Positions 37,394 through 45,999 of a stretch of DNA of 64,000 nucleotides are shown here, piece by piece. The position numbers were made by a program, and so were the translations under genes. Origin of the DNA: Deltaproteobacteria bacterium (GTDB lineage Bacteria > Myxococcota > JADLHZ01); NCBI GenBank assembly GCA_020848545.1, contig JADLHZ010000112.1, positions 1 to 64,000 of the forward strand. Direction: 5' to 3'. The first letter of the stretch is position 1. Each line of letters opens with the position of its first letter. The notes beneath the pieces were generated by a model. The model did not search any database. It had not been told where the DNA came from and saw nothing but the letters and a program-made list of their open reading frames with translations.

Positions 37394-37878
37394 ACGATCT
37401 CCTTGTCGACCAGCGAGAGCGACTTGCGCGCGGTCCGCGACGCCGTCATCATCGGCGGGAGCTCGCGTCCGGCCATGTCGGCGAGCGTCAGTTGATCGAG
37501 CGCCGCTCGGATCGCGAGGTTGATCGTCTGCCAGTGCGGCTTCACGCGGCACACGTGCTCGATCGAGCAACCCGAATGGATCTCGGCGGCGTCGCCACAT
37601 TCGGTGAGGTTCAGGGGACCTTCGAGCGCACGCACGACGTCCGACACACTGATCGTCTTCGGCGAGCGGGTCAGCGAGTAGCCCCCGCGCACGCCGCGCT
37701 GCGATTGCAGGAGGCCTGACTGGCTCAAGAGCTTCAGGAGCTTGCTCACGGTCGGCAGTGGAATCTGCGTCGCTTCGGCCAGGTCGCGCGCCGAGTGCAG
37801 CGTCGTTGCCGGCTCGATGCGGGCCACGTGGCTCATCAGCGCGATGCCGTAGTCCGTGAGTTTTGCCAGACGAATCAT
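37390..37878 (-). CDS. Rrf2-family SUF regulator (SufR/IscR-like)
   Basis: 162 residues. The winged-helix N-terminus ([20 protein letters not shown]...[30 protein letters not shown]) is the Rrf2 pattern, and three cysteines follow in [20 protein letters not shown], the Fe-S ligand set of this family. It should sense cluster status and autoregulate the downstream sufBCDSUT genes; the first-gene position supports that. Confidence 0.9.
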
Positions 37879-37887
37879 GATGTTGCC

Positions 37888-37928
37888 AAAATAGTACTAA
37901 TTGCGTCCCATATCAACCTAGATATAGG
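37888..37928 (-). promoter_or_regulatory. Putative SUF operon promoter and operator
   Basis: Read on the minus strand: TTGATA (37916-37911), a 17-base spacer that contains TTAGTAC, then TATTTT (37893-37888). Directly upstream sits CCTATATCTAGG (37928-37917), a CCTA-N4-TAGG imperfect palindrome. The -10 is only about 9 bases before the ATG at 37878, so the transcript would be almost leaderless. The low GC of this stretch stands out from its surroundings. Confidence 0.5.
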
Positions 37929-37988
37929 ACCGCGGCGGTACTGAACCGGACCCGATCCGTCAAGCCCAACGCTCCGCAGTCCCAACGC

Positions 37989-38057
37989 TCCCCGGTCCCT
38001 TTTCGCCGGCTTCCTCCCCGGTCCCTTTTCGGCGAAAGCTTCCCCGGTCCCTTTTCA
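37989..38057 (-). repeat. GGGACCGGGGA repeat array, three copies, intergenic
   Basis: Three copies of the reverse complement (TCCCCGGTCCCTTTTC) at 37989-38005, 38015-38031 and 38041-38056, between the SUF promoter and the methyltransferase gene. Read on the minus strand, the two copies nearest the methyltransferase plus spacer match the pair at 7753-7800 over about 46 bases, apart from a 2-base indel. GCGAAA and TTTCGC flank one core and can pair. Confidence 0.9.
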
Positions 38058-38079
38058 CCCTTCACGTCGGAGTCGCGCG

Positions 38080-38778
38080 GTGGCGTTTTCGTACGAGTGG
38101 CTCGAGTGCCGCGTGGCGTTGGGCGCGCAGACGGTCGCGATCCGCAGCGCGGCCACGTTCTCGACCGAAGACCGGGCGCGCGGGCGAGAGGCGCTCCCGT
38201 TCGGCAGCGTGCTGTGGCCGGCGGCGATCGTGCTCGCCGATCGCCTGTGCAAGTCGCCGGAGCTCGTCGCGAAGAAGCGCGTCCTCGAGCTCGGCGCCGG
38301 GCTCGGGCTCGTTGCGATCGTTGCCGACCAACTCGGCGCGAAAGAAGTCGTCGCCAGCGACGGCCACTCCGACATGCCCGAGATGTACGCGCACAACGCC
38401 GAGAAGAACGGCGTCACGCCGCGCTACGTCCACTACGATTGGTCGACGACGCCGCCCGAAGCGCTCGGGACCTTCGACGTCGTCCTCGCGAGTGACGTGC
38501 TCTACGAGCTCAACGCTTGCACGCTCTTGGCCGACGCGATCGCAAGAACGCTCGCCCCAGACGGCGTCGCCATCATCAGCGACCCCGGCCGCCCGCATTG
38601 GCCGCGCTTCTTGAAGAAGATCGAAGCCCGGGGCCTGGCGCACCAAGATCAGCGGGCGCATTTGCCGCCGTCAAACGACCCGGGCCTCGATCGCGTGCTG
38701 CAGATGCACCCGACGGCCAAGCGCAACCATCACTTGCTCACGGTGACTCGAGCGCCATCAGTCGACGCCAAGCCTTGA
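38080..38778 (+). CDS. SAM-dependent methyltransferase (METTL21/Methyltransf_16-like)
   Basis: 232 residues from GTG at 38080, with a CGGAG-type site about 8 bases upstream. SAM motif I is RVLELGAGLGLVAIVAD; motif II/post-I VVASDGHSDM; the FDVVLASDVLYELNACTLLADAI segment is typical of the METTL21/FAM86 type, where a D-x-x-Y motif (here SDVLY) binds the target Lys. A protein-lysine methyltransferase is the nearest family guess; the substrate is unknown. The repeat array ends 23 bases before its start. Confidence 0.75.
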   Translation: MAFSYEWLECRVALGAQTVAIRSAATFSTEDRARGREALPFGSVLWPAAIVLADRLCKSPELVAKKRVLELGAGLGLVAIVADQLGAKEVVASDGHSDMPEMYAHNAEKNGVTPRYVHYDWSTTPPEALGTFDVVLASDVLYELNACTLLADAIARTLAPDGVAIISDPGRPHWPRFLKKIEARGLAHQDQRAHLPPSNDPGLDRVLQMHPTAKRNHHLLTVTRAPSVDAKP

Positions 38779-39175
38779 TGTACTTCGACAAGCGCTCGCG
38801 GCCGCCCTCGCTGACTTCCGGCAAGCGCCGCACGTCCATGTTGTCCTCGAGATCGGCGAGCTTCACCTTGCGCGCGATCGCGTTCGTCACGACGCGATCC
38901 AAGAACGCGTCATACGACTCGCCCTCGCGCTTCGTCAGACACTCGACGGCGACGGCCACCGCTTCGGGCAACCCGAGCGATCGCAGCTCCGCCAACGAGT
39001 GCCCGGTATCCTCGACGACGTCGTGCAGCAGCGCAGCCATGCGCGCGGCGTCGCCGTGCAAGCGCGTCATCATCCGCAGCGGGTGCAGAACGTAGGGATC
39101 GCCCGCCTTGTCCTTCTGCCCACGGTGCGCTTCGACCGCGAAGGCGATCACGTTCTCGAGGGTGTCGAGCTTCAC
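38738..39175 (-). CDS. Small HD hydrolase (SpoT/MESH1-like)
   Basis: 145 residues from GTG at 39175. Motifs AVEAHRGQKDKAGDPYVLHPLRM and ALLHDVVEDTGHS give the H...HD...ED pattern of the (p)ppGpp hydrolase domain of RelA/SpoT; the synthetase, TGS and ACT domains are absent. Likely a stand-alone Mn-dependent pyrophosphohydrolase of ppGpp or NADPH-like substrates (family inference). Its start overlaps the stop of the 78-residue gene (GTGA) and its end overlaps the methyltransferase gene tail by 41 bases. Confidence 0.85.
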   Translation of the reverse strand: MKLDTLENVIAFAVEAHRGQKDKAGDPYVLHPLRMMTRLHGDAARMAALLHDVVEDTGHSLAELRSLGLPEAVAVAVECLTKREGESYDAFLDRVVTNAIARKVKLADLEDNMDVRRLPEVSEGGRERLSKYIKAWRRLMALESP

Positions 39176-39408
39176 TTCAGCATCTCCCGCTCCGCAGGCG
39201 ACAGGTTCATGTCGTCGAGCTCGGCGTTCTTTTCGCACTTCAGCTGATCGATCGCCGAGAGGGCGACGCGCAGCGTACGCTCGTCCTTCACCTTCTTCGT
39301 GACGGTCAGGCGCCGGATCTCGAGCACGATCTCCGCGCCCTCGACCCGCGCGAGCCCGACGACCTCGATCATCCCTTCCGGCTGCAGCGAAAACGGCAGA
39401 GACGCCAT
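39172..39408 (-). CDS. Small conserved-looking protein of unknown function
   Basis: 78 residues from MASLPFSLQPEGMIEVVGLARVEG. The sequence has a beta-rich N-terminus (IEVVGLARVEGAEIVLEIRRL) and a helical, charged C-terminus. No signal peptide, membrane segment or known motif is visible. It overlaps the HD hydrolase start by four bases and so is probably its operon partner. An upstream in-frame start at 39426 is possible. Confidence 0.6.
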   Translation of the reverse strand: MASLPFSLQPEGMIEVVGLARVEGAEIVLEIRRLTVTKKVKDERTLRVALSAIDQLKCEKNAELDDMNLSPAEREMLK

Positions 39409-39509
39409 GCGCCGAAGGTGCCCCAAGCGCCGGCGTGGCGCAAATTGCGAGCGCCATTCAGTACGACGATGCTTGCGCCACGGCTGTGATGATCCTACGC
39501 GAGCGCGCC

Positions 39510-40328
39510 ATGCGACGACGTGCGGCGTTCATCCTCGTGCTCCTCGGTGCGCTCTTCGGCGCATGCCACGTGGAAAAAGCGCCCGAAACCGTGAACGCGC
39601 TCGCCCGGCACTTCTGGCGCCACTTCGACGACGCCGACGCCGCCATGCTCAACGAAGCGATCGACAACCTGCACGCGGCCGTCGAGGGCGACGCGCTGAA
39701 GCCGGGCGCGCACAAAGAGGGGAAGATCGACGCGCTCCTCCTCGAAGACATCGCCGGCCTCCCGATCGAGCCGACGCCCGAGATCAAGAAGGCGCGCGGC
39801 TTCTTCGTCCTCACGCACATGAAGTGCACCTTGGAGCAGGCCGAGCGCGTCACCTACTCGACGAAGCAAGCGGCGCTGCACCCGGGCGTCTACGACAGCT
39901 ACGAGCGCACGTTTGCGAGCGACTTCGACACCTACCGAAGCCGCGCCGAACCAACGCTGATTTGGAACACCCACTTTCGCGCGACGATCCTCGGCGCGTC
40001 GTACACCGCCGATTCGCACAGCGACATGCGCTTCGTCGCGCCGTCGAAGGCGACGACCGACCGCGCGTTCGTCGTGACCCGCACCTTCCAGCCGCGGCCT
40101 GCGAACTTTCCCGGCGACGCCGCGCTCGATCAGGACTACGAGATCGAAGTCCTCTATCCGACGGCGGACGGCACCACGATGCACTTCTTCGGCATCTGGC
40201 GCGACATCTACATTGGCGCGTTCAGCATCCAAGACGAGATCACGCTCGCCGTCGCCGTCAACGAGCTCGTGAAGTGGGACGCGCGCTCGAGTGAGACGTG
40301 TCAGCTCGGGTTGGTCGACAGCGATTGA
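39510..40328 (+). CDS. Lipoprotein of unknown function
   Basis: 272 residues from MRRRAAFILVLLGALFGACH, a lipoprotein signal with lipobox LFGAC. The mature part is mixed alpha/beta with no Cys-rich repeats; phrases such as CTLEQAERVTYSTKQAALHPGVYDSYERTF and MHFFGIWRDIYIGAFSIQDE do not match a family I know. Probably periplasmic or outer-membrane attached. It is divergent from the small gene at 39172. Confidence 0.7.
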   Translation: MRRRAAFILVLLGALFGACHVEKAPETVNALARHFWRHFDDADAAMLNEAIDNLHAAVEGDALKPGAHKEGKIDALLLEDIAGLPIEPTPEIKKARGFFVLTHMKCTLEQAERVTYSTKQAALHPGVYDSYERTFASDFDTYRSRAEPTLIWNTHFRATILGASYTADSHSDMRFVAPSKATTDRAFVVTRTFQPRPANFPGDAALDQDYEIEVLYPTADGTTMHFFGIWRDIYIGAFSIQDEITLAVAVNELVKWDARSSETCQLGLVDSD

Positions 40329-40374
40329 TCGCGGAGGCGTAACGGCGACTCGGGCGCGACACGACGGCGCACCA

Positions 40375-42963
40375 TCAATTCGCTTCTTCCACCCGGAAGC
40401 GCAGGATGTCGCCGTCGACGTCCACGCCGATCTGCGATCCGGCGGTGAACTTACCGGCGAGCAGCTCCTGGCTCAACGGATCTTCGATCATCCTCTGCAC
40501 CGCGCGCTTCAGCGGTCGCGCGCCGTACGCCGCGTCATAGCCGGCCTTCGCGACCAAGGCCTTGGCCGCGTCGCTCAGCGTCAACGTCAGCCGCCGCGCC
40601 GCGAGTCGCTTCCGCAACAGGCCGAGCTGGATCTCGAGGACCTGCTCGATGTGCGCGTTCGAGAGCGGCTTGAACACGACGATCTCGTCGACGCGGTTCA
40701 AGAACTCCGGCCGAAAGTGCCCGCGCAGCGCCGCGATCGCGCCGCGCACCATCATCTCGTGCGGCAGATCCGGATCCGCAGCGAACGCTTCCGTCCCTAG
40801 GTTCGACGTCATGATGACGACCGCGTTGCGAAAGTCGACGGTGCGGCCTTGCCCGTCGGTGAGCCGTCCGTCGTCGAGCATCTGCAGCAGAACATTGAAC
40901 ACGTCGGCGTGCGCCTTCTCGACTTCGTCGAGCAAGATCACCGTGTACGGCCGCCGGCGCACGGCCTCGGTGAGCTGGCCGCCCTCGTCGTAGCCGACGT
41001 AGCCCGGCGGCGCGCCGATCAAGCGCGCGACCGCGTGCTTCTCCATGTACTCGCTCATGTCGAGGCGCACCATCGCGTGGTCGTCGTCGAACAAGAATTC
41101 GGCGAGCGCGCGCGCGGTCTCGGTCTTTCCAACGCCGGTCGGGCCCACGAAGATGAAGGAGCCGATCGGCCGGTTCGGATCCGACAAGCCTGCGCGGTTG
41201 CGACGCACGGCATTGGCGACCGCCACCAACGCCTCTTCCTGGCCGATGACCCGCTGCTTCAGCCGCTCTTCCATCTTGAGCAGCTTCTCCATCTCCGCCT
41301 CGAGCATCTTCGACACCGGGATATGCGTCCACTTGCTGACGACCTCGGCGATCTCTTCGGGCGTCACTTCCTCGCGCACGAGGCCGCCGTCCTTTTGCTT
41401 CGTCTCGAGCTCGTTCTTCGCTTGCAAGAGCTTGCGTTCGAGGCCCGGGATCGTGCCGAACTTCAGCTCCGCCGCGCGATCGAGCTGGCCGTGCCGCTCG
41501 GCCTCCGTCTGATCTTGGCGCGCGCTCTCGAGCTCTTCTTTCGTGTTGCGGATCGCCTTGATCGACGCGACCTGCGATTGCCATACGGCCTTCAACGCGC
41601 TCGATCGCTCCTTCAGCTCGCCGAGCTCGCGATCGACGTCGACGAGCCGGGTGCGCGAGGCGTCGTCGCTCTCGCGCTTCAGCGCCTGCTTCTCGATCTC
41701 GAGCGAGGTGATCTTGCGCTCGATCTGCTCGATCGGCTGCGGCATCGAGTCGATCTCGAGCCGCAATTTGCTCGCCGCTTCGTCGACGAGATCGATCGCC
41801 TTGTCCGGCATGAAGCGGCCTTGGATGTAGCGGTGCGAGAGCTGCGCCGCGGCGACCAACGCGCCGTCTTGGATGCGCACGGAGTGGTGGATCTCGTAGC
41901 GCTCTTTGAGGCCGCGCAGGATGCTGATCGTGTCTTCGACGCTCGGCTCTTCGACCATGACCGGCTGAAAGCGCCGCTCCAACGCCGCGTCCTTCTCGAT
42001 GTGCTTCCGATATTCGTCGAGCGTGGTGGCGCCGATGCAGTGCAATTCGCCGCGCGACAACGCCGGCTTCAGCATGTTCGACGCGTCCATGGCGCCTTCC
42101 GAAGCGCCGGCGCCGACGAGCGTGTGCATCTCGTCGATGAAGAGGATGATCTTGCCATCGGCGGCGGTGACCTCGCGTAGAACAGCCTTCAAGCGATCTT
42201 CGAACTCGCCGCGGTACTTCGCGCCGGCCACCAGCGCCGCGAGATCGAGCGACATCACCTTCTTGTCGCGCAAGGTCGAGGGGGCGTCGCCATCGACGAT
42301 CCTTCGCGCGAGGCCTTCGACGATCGCCGTCTTGCCGACGCCGGGCTCGCCGATGAGCACGGGGTTGTTCTTCGTGCGCCGCGAGAGCACCTGCATGACG
42401 CGGCGGATCTCTTCATCGCGGCCGATCACCGGATCGGTCTTCCCCTTGCGCGCCATCTCGGTGAGGTCGCGCGCGTACTTGGCCAAAGCCTGGTACTGCT
42501 GATCGCTCGATTGCTCGGTGATGCGTTGGCTCCCGCGCACGTCCTTCAGCGCGCTGGCGATCGCCTCCTTCGTCAGCCCGGCTTCGCGCAGGATCTTCTG
42601 CGTACCGGCGCTCTTCTCTTCGACGAGGCCGATCAAAAGGTGCTCGCCAGAGACGAACTCGTCCTTCATCTGCGCGGCGACGGCTTCCGCCTTGTCGACC
42701 ACCTTCAAGAGCGGATTCGAGATGTAGAGCTGCGGCGCCTCGACGGTCGGCAGCTTGCCGAGCTCCGCGATCGTGCGCTCGGCGATCTGCTCCGGCTGCG
42801 CGCCGATCTTCTTGATCAGCGCGCGCGCGACGCCGTCTTGTTGCGCAATGAGGGCGAGCAGCAAATGCTCTGCCTGCACGTGTTGATGGTCGCGCTTACG
42901 GGCTTCCGCCTGCGCGGCCTCGAACGCTTCCTGAGCTTTGAGAGTGAATTTATCGAGTTTCAT
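40375..42963 (-). CDS. clpB: ATP-dependent disaggregase ClpB
   Basis: 862 residues. Order: N-terminal Clp_N repeats ([18 protein letters not shown]...[17 protein letters not shown]), AAA1 with Walker A GEPGVGKT, middle coiled-coil domain (about 410-525, rich in Glu/Lys/Arg: [14 protein letters not shown]), AAA2 with Walker [10 protein letters not shown] and Walker [12 protein letters not shown], and the C-terminal D2-small domain. It rescues aggregated proteins with DnaK. The middle domain separates it from ClpA/ClpC. No CIRCE or sigma-32-like promoter is obvious in the 50 bases upstream. Confidence 0.97.
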   Translation of the reverse strand: MKLDKFTLKAQEAFEAAQAEARKRDHQHVQAEHLLLALIAQQDGVARALIKKIGAQPEQIAERTIAELGKLPTVEAPQLYISNPLLKVVDKAEAVAAQMKDEFVSGEHLLIGLVEEKSAGTQKILREAGLTKEAIASALKDVRGSQRITEQSSDQQYQALAKYARDLTEMARKGKTDPVIGRDEEIRRVMQVLSRRTKNNPVLIGEPGVGKTAIVEGLARRIVDGDAPSTLRDKKVMSLDLAALVAGAKYRGEFEDRLKAVLREVTAADGKIILFIDEMHTLVGAGASEGAMDASNMLKPALSRGELHCIGATTLDEYRKHIEKDAALERRFQPVMVEEPSVEDTISILRGLKERYEIHHSVRIQDGALVAAAQLSHRYIQGRFMPDKAIDLVDEAASKLRLEIDSMPQPIEQIERKITSLEIEKQALKRESDDASRTRLVDVDRELGELKERSSALKAVWQSQVASIKAIRNTKEELESARQDQTEAERHGQLDRAAELKFGTIPGLERKLLQAKNELETKQKDGGLVREEVTPEEIAEVVSKWTHIPVSKMLEAEMEKLLKMEERLKQRVIGQEEALVAVANAVRRNRAGLSDPNRPIGSFIFVGPTGVGKTETARALAEFLFDDDHAMVRLDMSEYMEKHAVARLIGAPPGYVGYDEGGQLTEAVRRRPYTVILLDEVEKAHADVFNVLLQMLDDGRLTDGQGRTVDFRNAVVIMTSNLGTEAFAADPDLPHEMMVRGAIAALRGHFRPEFLNRVDEIVVFKPLSNAHIEQVLEIQLGLLRKRLAARRLTLTLSDAAKALVAKAGYDAAYGARPLKRAVQRMIEDPLSQELLAGKFTAGSQIGVDVDGDILRFRVEEAN

Positions 42964-43013
42964 CGCCGCCTACATTAGGCAGCGGCGGGGGCAGCGCAAG
43001 CGTTTAGGGTGGC

Positions 43014-43196
43014 CTAGCGACCCTTCGGCACTTTCTGGGCGCCGGTTGCCGTCAATTGATCGTAGTCGACGACGAAGGCTTGCTCGGTGAGATCTTCCTG
43101 CGCCTTGAGCCACTTCTGGTGGTCCTTGCGATTGAGCTTGCCCTTTTGAATGTTCCGCTCGACCAAGCGCACGTCGTACAGCATCTCGTCAGACAT
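43014..43196 (-). CDS. Small charged protein of unknown function
   Basis: 60 residues from MSDEMLYDVRLVERNIQKGK, ending ATGAQKVPKGR. It is basic and helix-rich (LNRKDHQKWLKAQEDLTEQ), soluble, and lies 50 bases upstream of clpB on the same strand, suggesting co-transcription. The compact coding sequence and its position make it likely real; no family is recognised. The start is placed at MSDEM rather than the 9 bases longer MRTM. Confidence 0.65.
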   Translation of the reverse strand: MSDEMLYDVRLVERNIQKGKLNRKDHQKWLKAQEDLTEQAFVVDYDQLTATGAQKVPKGR

Positions 43197-43351
43197 CGTT
43201 CTCACCTCTTCGAAGGGCGAGTCGCGTACCCTTCGCCGGACGCGCTGTCAACGCCTGCGCCCCGGTCGGCGATCCCGTTTTTGTCCGTATTCCAAAGCCG
43301 CGTTCTGAGCTCCTTGCGCCAATGACGCAGTGCAACTAACAACTTGGGCCC

Positions 43352-43404
43352 CGAATAGGGACCGGGGAGCGTTTTCGATGAAGGGGACCGGGAGCGTTTT
43401 CGAT
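43352..43404 (+). repeat. GGGACCGGGGA repeat, two degenerate tandem copies
   Basis: CGAATAGGGACCGGGGAGCGTTTTCG is followed directly by ATGAAGGGGACCGGGAGCGTTTTCG, two units of about 24-25 bases with point changes. CGAAAA/TTTTCG pairing found in other copies is partly lost here. The second unit contains the ATG at 43378 that starts the next gene. Confidence 0.85.
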
Positions 43405-44496
43405 TTTCGCCAAGTGCTTGTCGCGGCGGCGCTTGTTCCCGTCGCGGTGGCGCTTCTCGCGATCGGTGCCGGCGGGGCTGGCGCCGGGGAAGTGCCGGGG
43501 GCGGCGGGAATGCGAGCGCGATTCACACCTGAAGGCGTGCTCGAGGTCCAAGACGGCGAGGTCGTCGTCCGCCAACCGGCAGGCACGTTTCGCTGCGCCG
43601 CGGTCGTCGACCTTGCCGACGATGGCCGTGAGCGGGGGCTGTGGCTCGGAGGCGACGGGCCGCGCGCGTCGATCATGCGCCTGACGAAGGACGGCCGCCT
43701 CGAGCTCCTCTTCAGCTACGCGAGCACGATCTCGCATGGCCTCGCCGGCAGCGAGCACACGTCGGTCGCGCTGCAAGATCTCGACGGCGACGGCACCTTC
43801 GAGCTGACGACCCGCACCACGCGCCACGACGACACCGGCGGCCACGCCGAGCCGACGCTGATCTACGCGCGAGGCAAAGACGGCGGTGCGTTCGTCGCGA
43901 AGAAGGGCTCGAAGCCAACGCCGGCAAACGCGCTCTACCTCGGCGACAAGGATCCGCTCGGCAAAGCGATCGCCGCGACGATGAAATCTCCGCTGCACCT
44001 GCTCGCGATCGACAGCCTGAGCCTCGTGCAGCGCGCCGGCGATTGCGGCGCCGGCCTCGCGCAAGCCTCGCCGCCCGTGACCGGCTCGCTCTTCGCGCTC
44101 GTCTCCTACCCGGCTGGCGCGGAGAAGACCGCCGCCTTGCCGCTCACCTTGCACATCGTGCGCGCCTTCACCTCGCCGCCGATCGTGCTCGCGTCCGCGC
44201 CGATCGGCACGTTGAGCGAAACGTTTACGAGCGACGCCTGCCGCCTGCGCGTCCGCGTCGGTACTCCGCTCATCGCCACGCACGCGATCCCGAACGCACG
44301 AGAAGACCGCGCCATCGTCGCGATCCATGCGAGCGGCACGGCGCGCATCGCCCGGGCTTTTCGCTGGGACGGAAGGACGCTCGTTGCCGGCGCGCCTTTG
44401 GAGCTCGATCGCTGCGACAGCGACGCGCGTACGATCGAGGTGCTCGCCGACGCGGCGCTGCGCGTGATCCCCGCGCCTACGCCGCCAAAACGCTGA
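43378..44496 (+). CDS. Exported protein of unknown function, start inside a repeat
   Basis: 372 residues from the ATG at 43378 (MKGTGSVFDFRQVLVAAALVPVAVALLAIGAGG), which gives a plausible signal sequence or membrane anchor. The first seven residues come from the dispersed repeat. The mature region has one VCBS/FG-GAP-like loop (VALQDLDGDGTFELTTRTT) and otherwise unknown beta-rich sequence. A longer in-frame start at 43330 would include more repeat-derived sequence. Function unknown. Confidence 0.65.
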   Translation: MKGTGSVFDFRQVLVAAALVPVAVALLAIGAGGAGAGEVPGAAGMRARFTPEGVLEVQDGEVVVRQPAGTFRCAAVVDLADDGRERGLWLGGDGPRASIMRLTKDGRLELLFSYASTISHGLAGSEHTSVALQDLDGDGTFELTTRTTRHDDTGGHAEPTLIYARGKDGGAFVAKKGSKPTPANALYLGDKDPLGKAIAATMKSPLHLLAIDSLSLVQRAGDCGAGLAQASPPVTGSLFALVSYPAGAEKTAALPLTLHIVRAFTSPPIVLASAPIGTLSETFTSDACRLRVRVGTPLIATHAIPNAREDRAIVAIHASGTARIARAFRWDGRTLVAGAPLELDRCDSDARTIEVLADAALRVIPAPTPPKR

Positions 44497-45292
44497 CCTC
44501 GCCGAGCCGCTCGACGACGAGGCGCACGTGCATCCCGGTCTCGAGCTCCACCGCCTGGGTCGCGGCGCCCGCGAGCACGATGCTGCCGGCCGGAAGCACG
44601 CGGCCACGCTGTTGCAAGATCTCGCAGAGCTGCACGATCGACTGCAGCGGATTGCCCGAGATCTCCGACGCCACGGCCTTCTGCGCGGAGATCCCGTTCA
44701 CTTGCATGTCCATCGCCAAGGTGGCCAGCGCGTCGACGCTGAGCTCGCTCGGCGGAATCAGGCGATCGCTCATCACGAAGTGCGACGAGCTCGAGTTGTC
44801 GGCGACGACGTCCGGCAGCGAGAAGTACTTGAAGCCGATGAAGCGCGAATCCAAGATCTCCATCGCCGCGCCAACGCCGCTCACCGCCGCGAGCGCTTGC
44901 TGCTGCGAGATGAAGCCGGAGAGCTCCTTGGCCATCACAAAGGCGATCTCGGGCTCGATCTTCGGGTGGATGCTCCCCTTCAGCGGGAACGTCTCTCGGA
45001 CCCGCATCGGCTCAGTGAGCACGCCGTAGATCGGCGAGTCGAGCTTCATCTGCTCGCGCTTCGCCTTCGACGTGAGGCCCATCTTCAACCCGATCACCTT
45101 CTCGCCGCTCTGGGCGCGCCGCTCGATGCCGGCGTCCTGAATCAGATACGCGTCGTGCAGGTTGAGCTCGGGGTGGCGCAGGGTGAGGCGTTCGACTTCG
45201 CGGCCCTGCACACGCGCGCGGTGCAGATAGTCCGCGGCTTCCGAGATCGCGGGCGGTGCGAGCGACGATGACGGCAAAGGAGCGATGCGCAT
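44477..45292 (-). CDS. 4-Oxalocrotonate decarboxylase / 2-oxopent-4-enoate hydratase family
   Basis: 271 residues. FAH-fold landmarks: VIGLKMGLTSKAKREQM, HPKIEPEIAFVMAKEL (metal ligand Glu-x-Glu), AAMEILDSRF (Glu-Asp), and GAATQAVELETG near the end. This family contains both 4-oxalocrotonate decarboxylase and 2-oxopent-4-enoate hydratase, which sequence alone does not separate here. Both act at the end of the 2-aminomuconate route, so the divergent kynurenine operon fits either; after 2-aminomuconate deamination, decarboxylation is the next step needed. Confidence 0.8.
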   Translation of the reverse strand: MRIAPLPSSSLAPPAISEAADYLHRARVQGREVERLTLRHPELNLHDAYLIQDAGIERRAQSGEKVIGLKMGLTSKAKREQMKLDSPIYGVLTEPMRVRETFPLKGSIHPKIEPEIAFVMAKELSGFISQQQALAAVSGVGAAMEILDSRFIGFKYFSLPDVVADNSSSSHFVMSDRLIPPSELSVDALATLAMDMQVNGISAQKAVASEISGNPLQSIVQLCEILQQRGRVLPAGSIVLAGAATQAVELETGMHVRLVVERLGEVSVLAA

Positions 45293-45320
45293 GGCCGGCG
45301 CGCTAGCACGCTCACCGGCC

Positions 45321-45357
45321 GCGCGTCAGCGTAGGAGACCTGGTTTTACTGACGCGC
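45321..45357. promoter_or_regulatory. Inverted repeat in the divergent kynurenine promoter region
   Basis: GCGCGTCAG (45321-45329) and CTGACGCGC (45349-45357) are exact 9-bp inverted arms with centres 28 bases apart, lying between the divergent decarboxylase gene and kynB. Spacing near three helical turns suits a dimeric regulator bound on one face of DNA. No regulator gene is adjacent. Confidence 0.45.
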
Positions 45358-45375
45358 CTGTGCTTGTGACGGCGT

Positions 45376-45999
45376 GTGAACGTCATCGACATCTCGCCCG
45401 TGATCGACGCAGAGACCGCGGTGTTTCCCGGCGATCGTCCGTTCTCGCGCGAGGTGGCGCTGGCGTTCGAGCACGGCGGCAACTTGGAGCTCTCGGCGGT
45501 GACGACGACCGTGCACATCGGCGCCCACGTCGACGCGCCGAGCCACTATGTGTCCGGTGGCGCGCCGATCGACGCGCGATCGCTCCACTATTATATGGGG
45601 CCCTGCCAGGTGGTCCGCGTGCGGCTGCCGCGCGGCCGGCGGATCCAGCGCTCCGACTTCGGGCGGGTGACGGCGCCGCGCGTGTTGATCCGCACCGATT
45701 CGTTCCCGGACCCTTCCTGCTGGAACGGCGACTTCAACGCGTTGTCGGCCGAGCTCGTCGACGCGCTTTCGTCTGAAGGCGTCATCTTGATCGGCATCGA
45801 CACGCCGTCGGTCGACTTGGCCGACGACAAAGTGCTCGAGAGCCACAAGGCGATCTTCCGCCACGACATGGCCGTGCTCGAAGGCATCGTGCTCGACGCG
45901 GTGGACGAGGGCACGTACACGCTCGTTGCCTTGCCGCTGAAAATCCGCGATGCCGACGCCTCTCCAGTGCGCGCCGTGCTGGTGAAGGGAGCGCTGTGA
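45376..45999 (+). CDS. kynB: Kynurenine formamidase
   Basis: 207 residues from GTG at 45376. The metal motif HIGAHVDAPSHY (HxGxHxDxPxH) and start VIDISPVIDAETAVFPGD are diagnostic for the bacterial arylformamidase of the cyclase family. It hydrolyses N-formylkynurenine to kynurenine. It opens the operon; the next gene starts in the GTGA overlap at its stop. Tryptophan 2,3-dioxygenase, which makes its substrate, is not in this window. Confidence 0.92.
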   Translation: MNVIDISPVIDAETAVFPGDRPFSREVALAFEHGGNLELSAVTTTVHIGAHVDAPSHYVSGGAPIDARSLHYYMGPCQVVRVRLPRGRRIQRSDFGRVTAPRVLIRTDSFPDPSCWNGDFNALSAELVDALSSEGVILIGIDTPSVDLADDKVLESHKAIFRHDMAVLEGIVLDAVDEGTYTLVALPLKIRDADASPVRAVLVKGAL

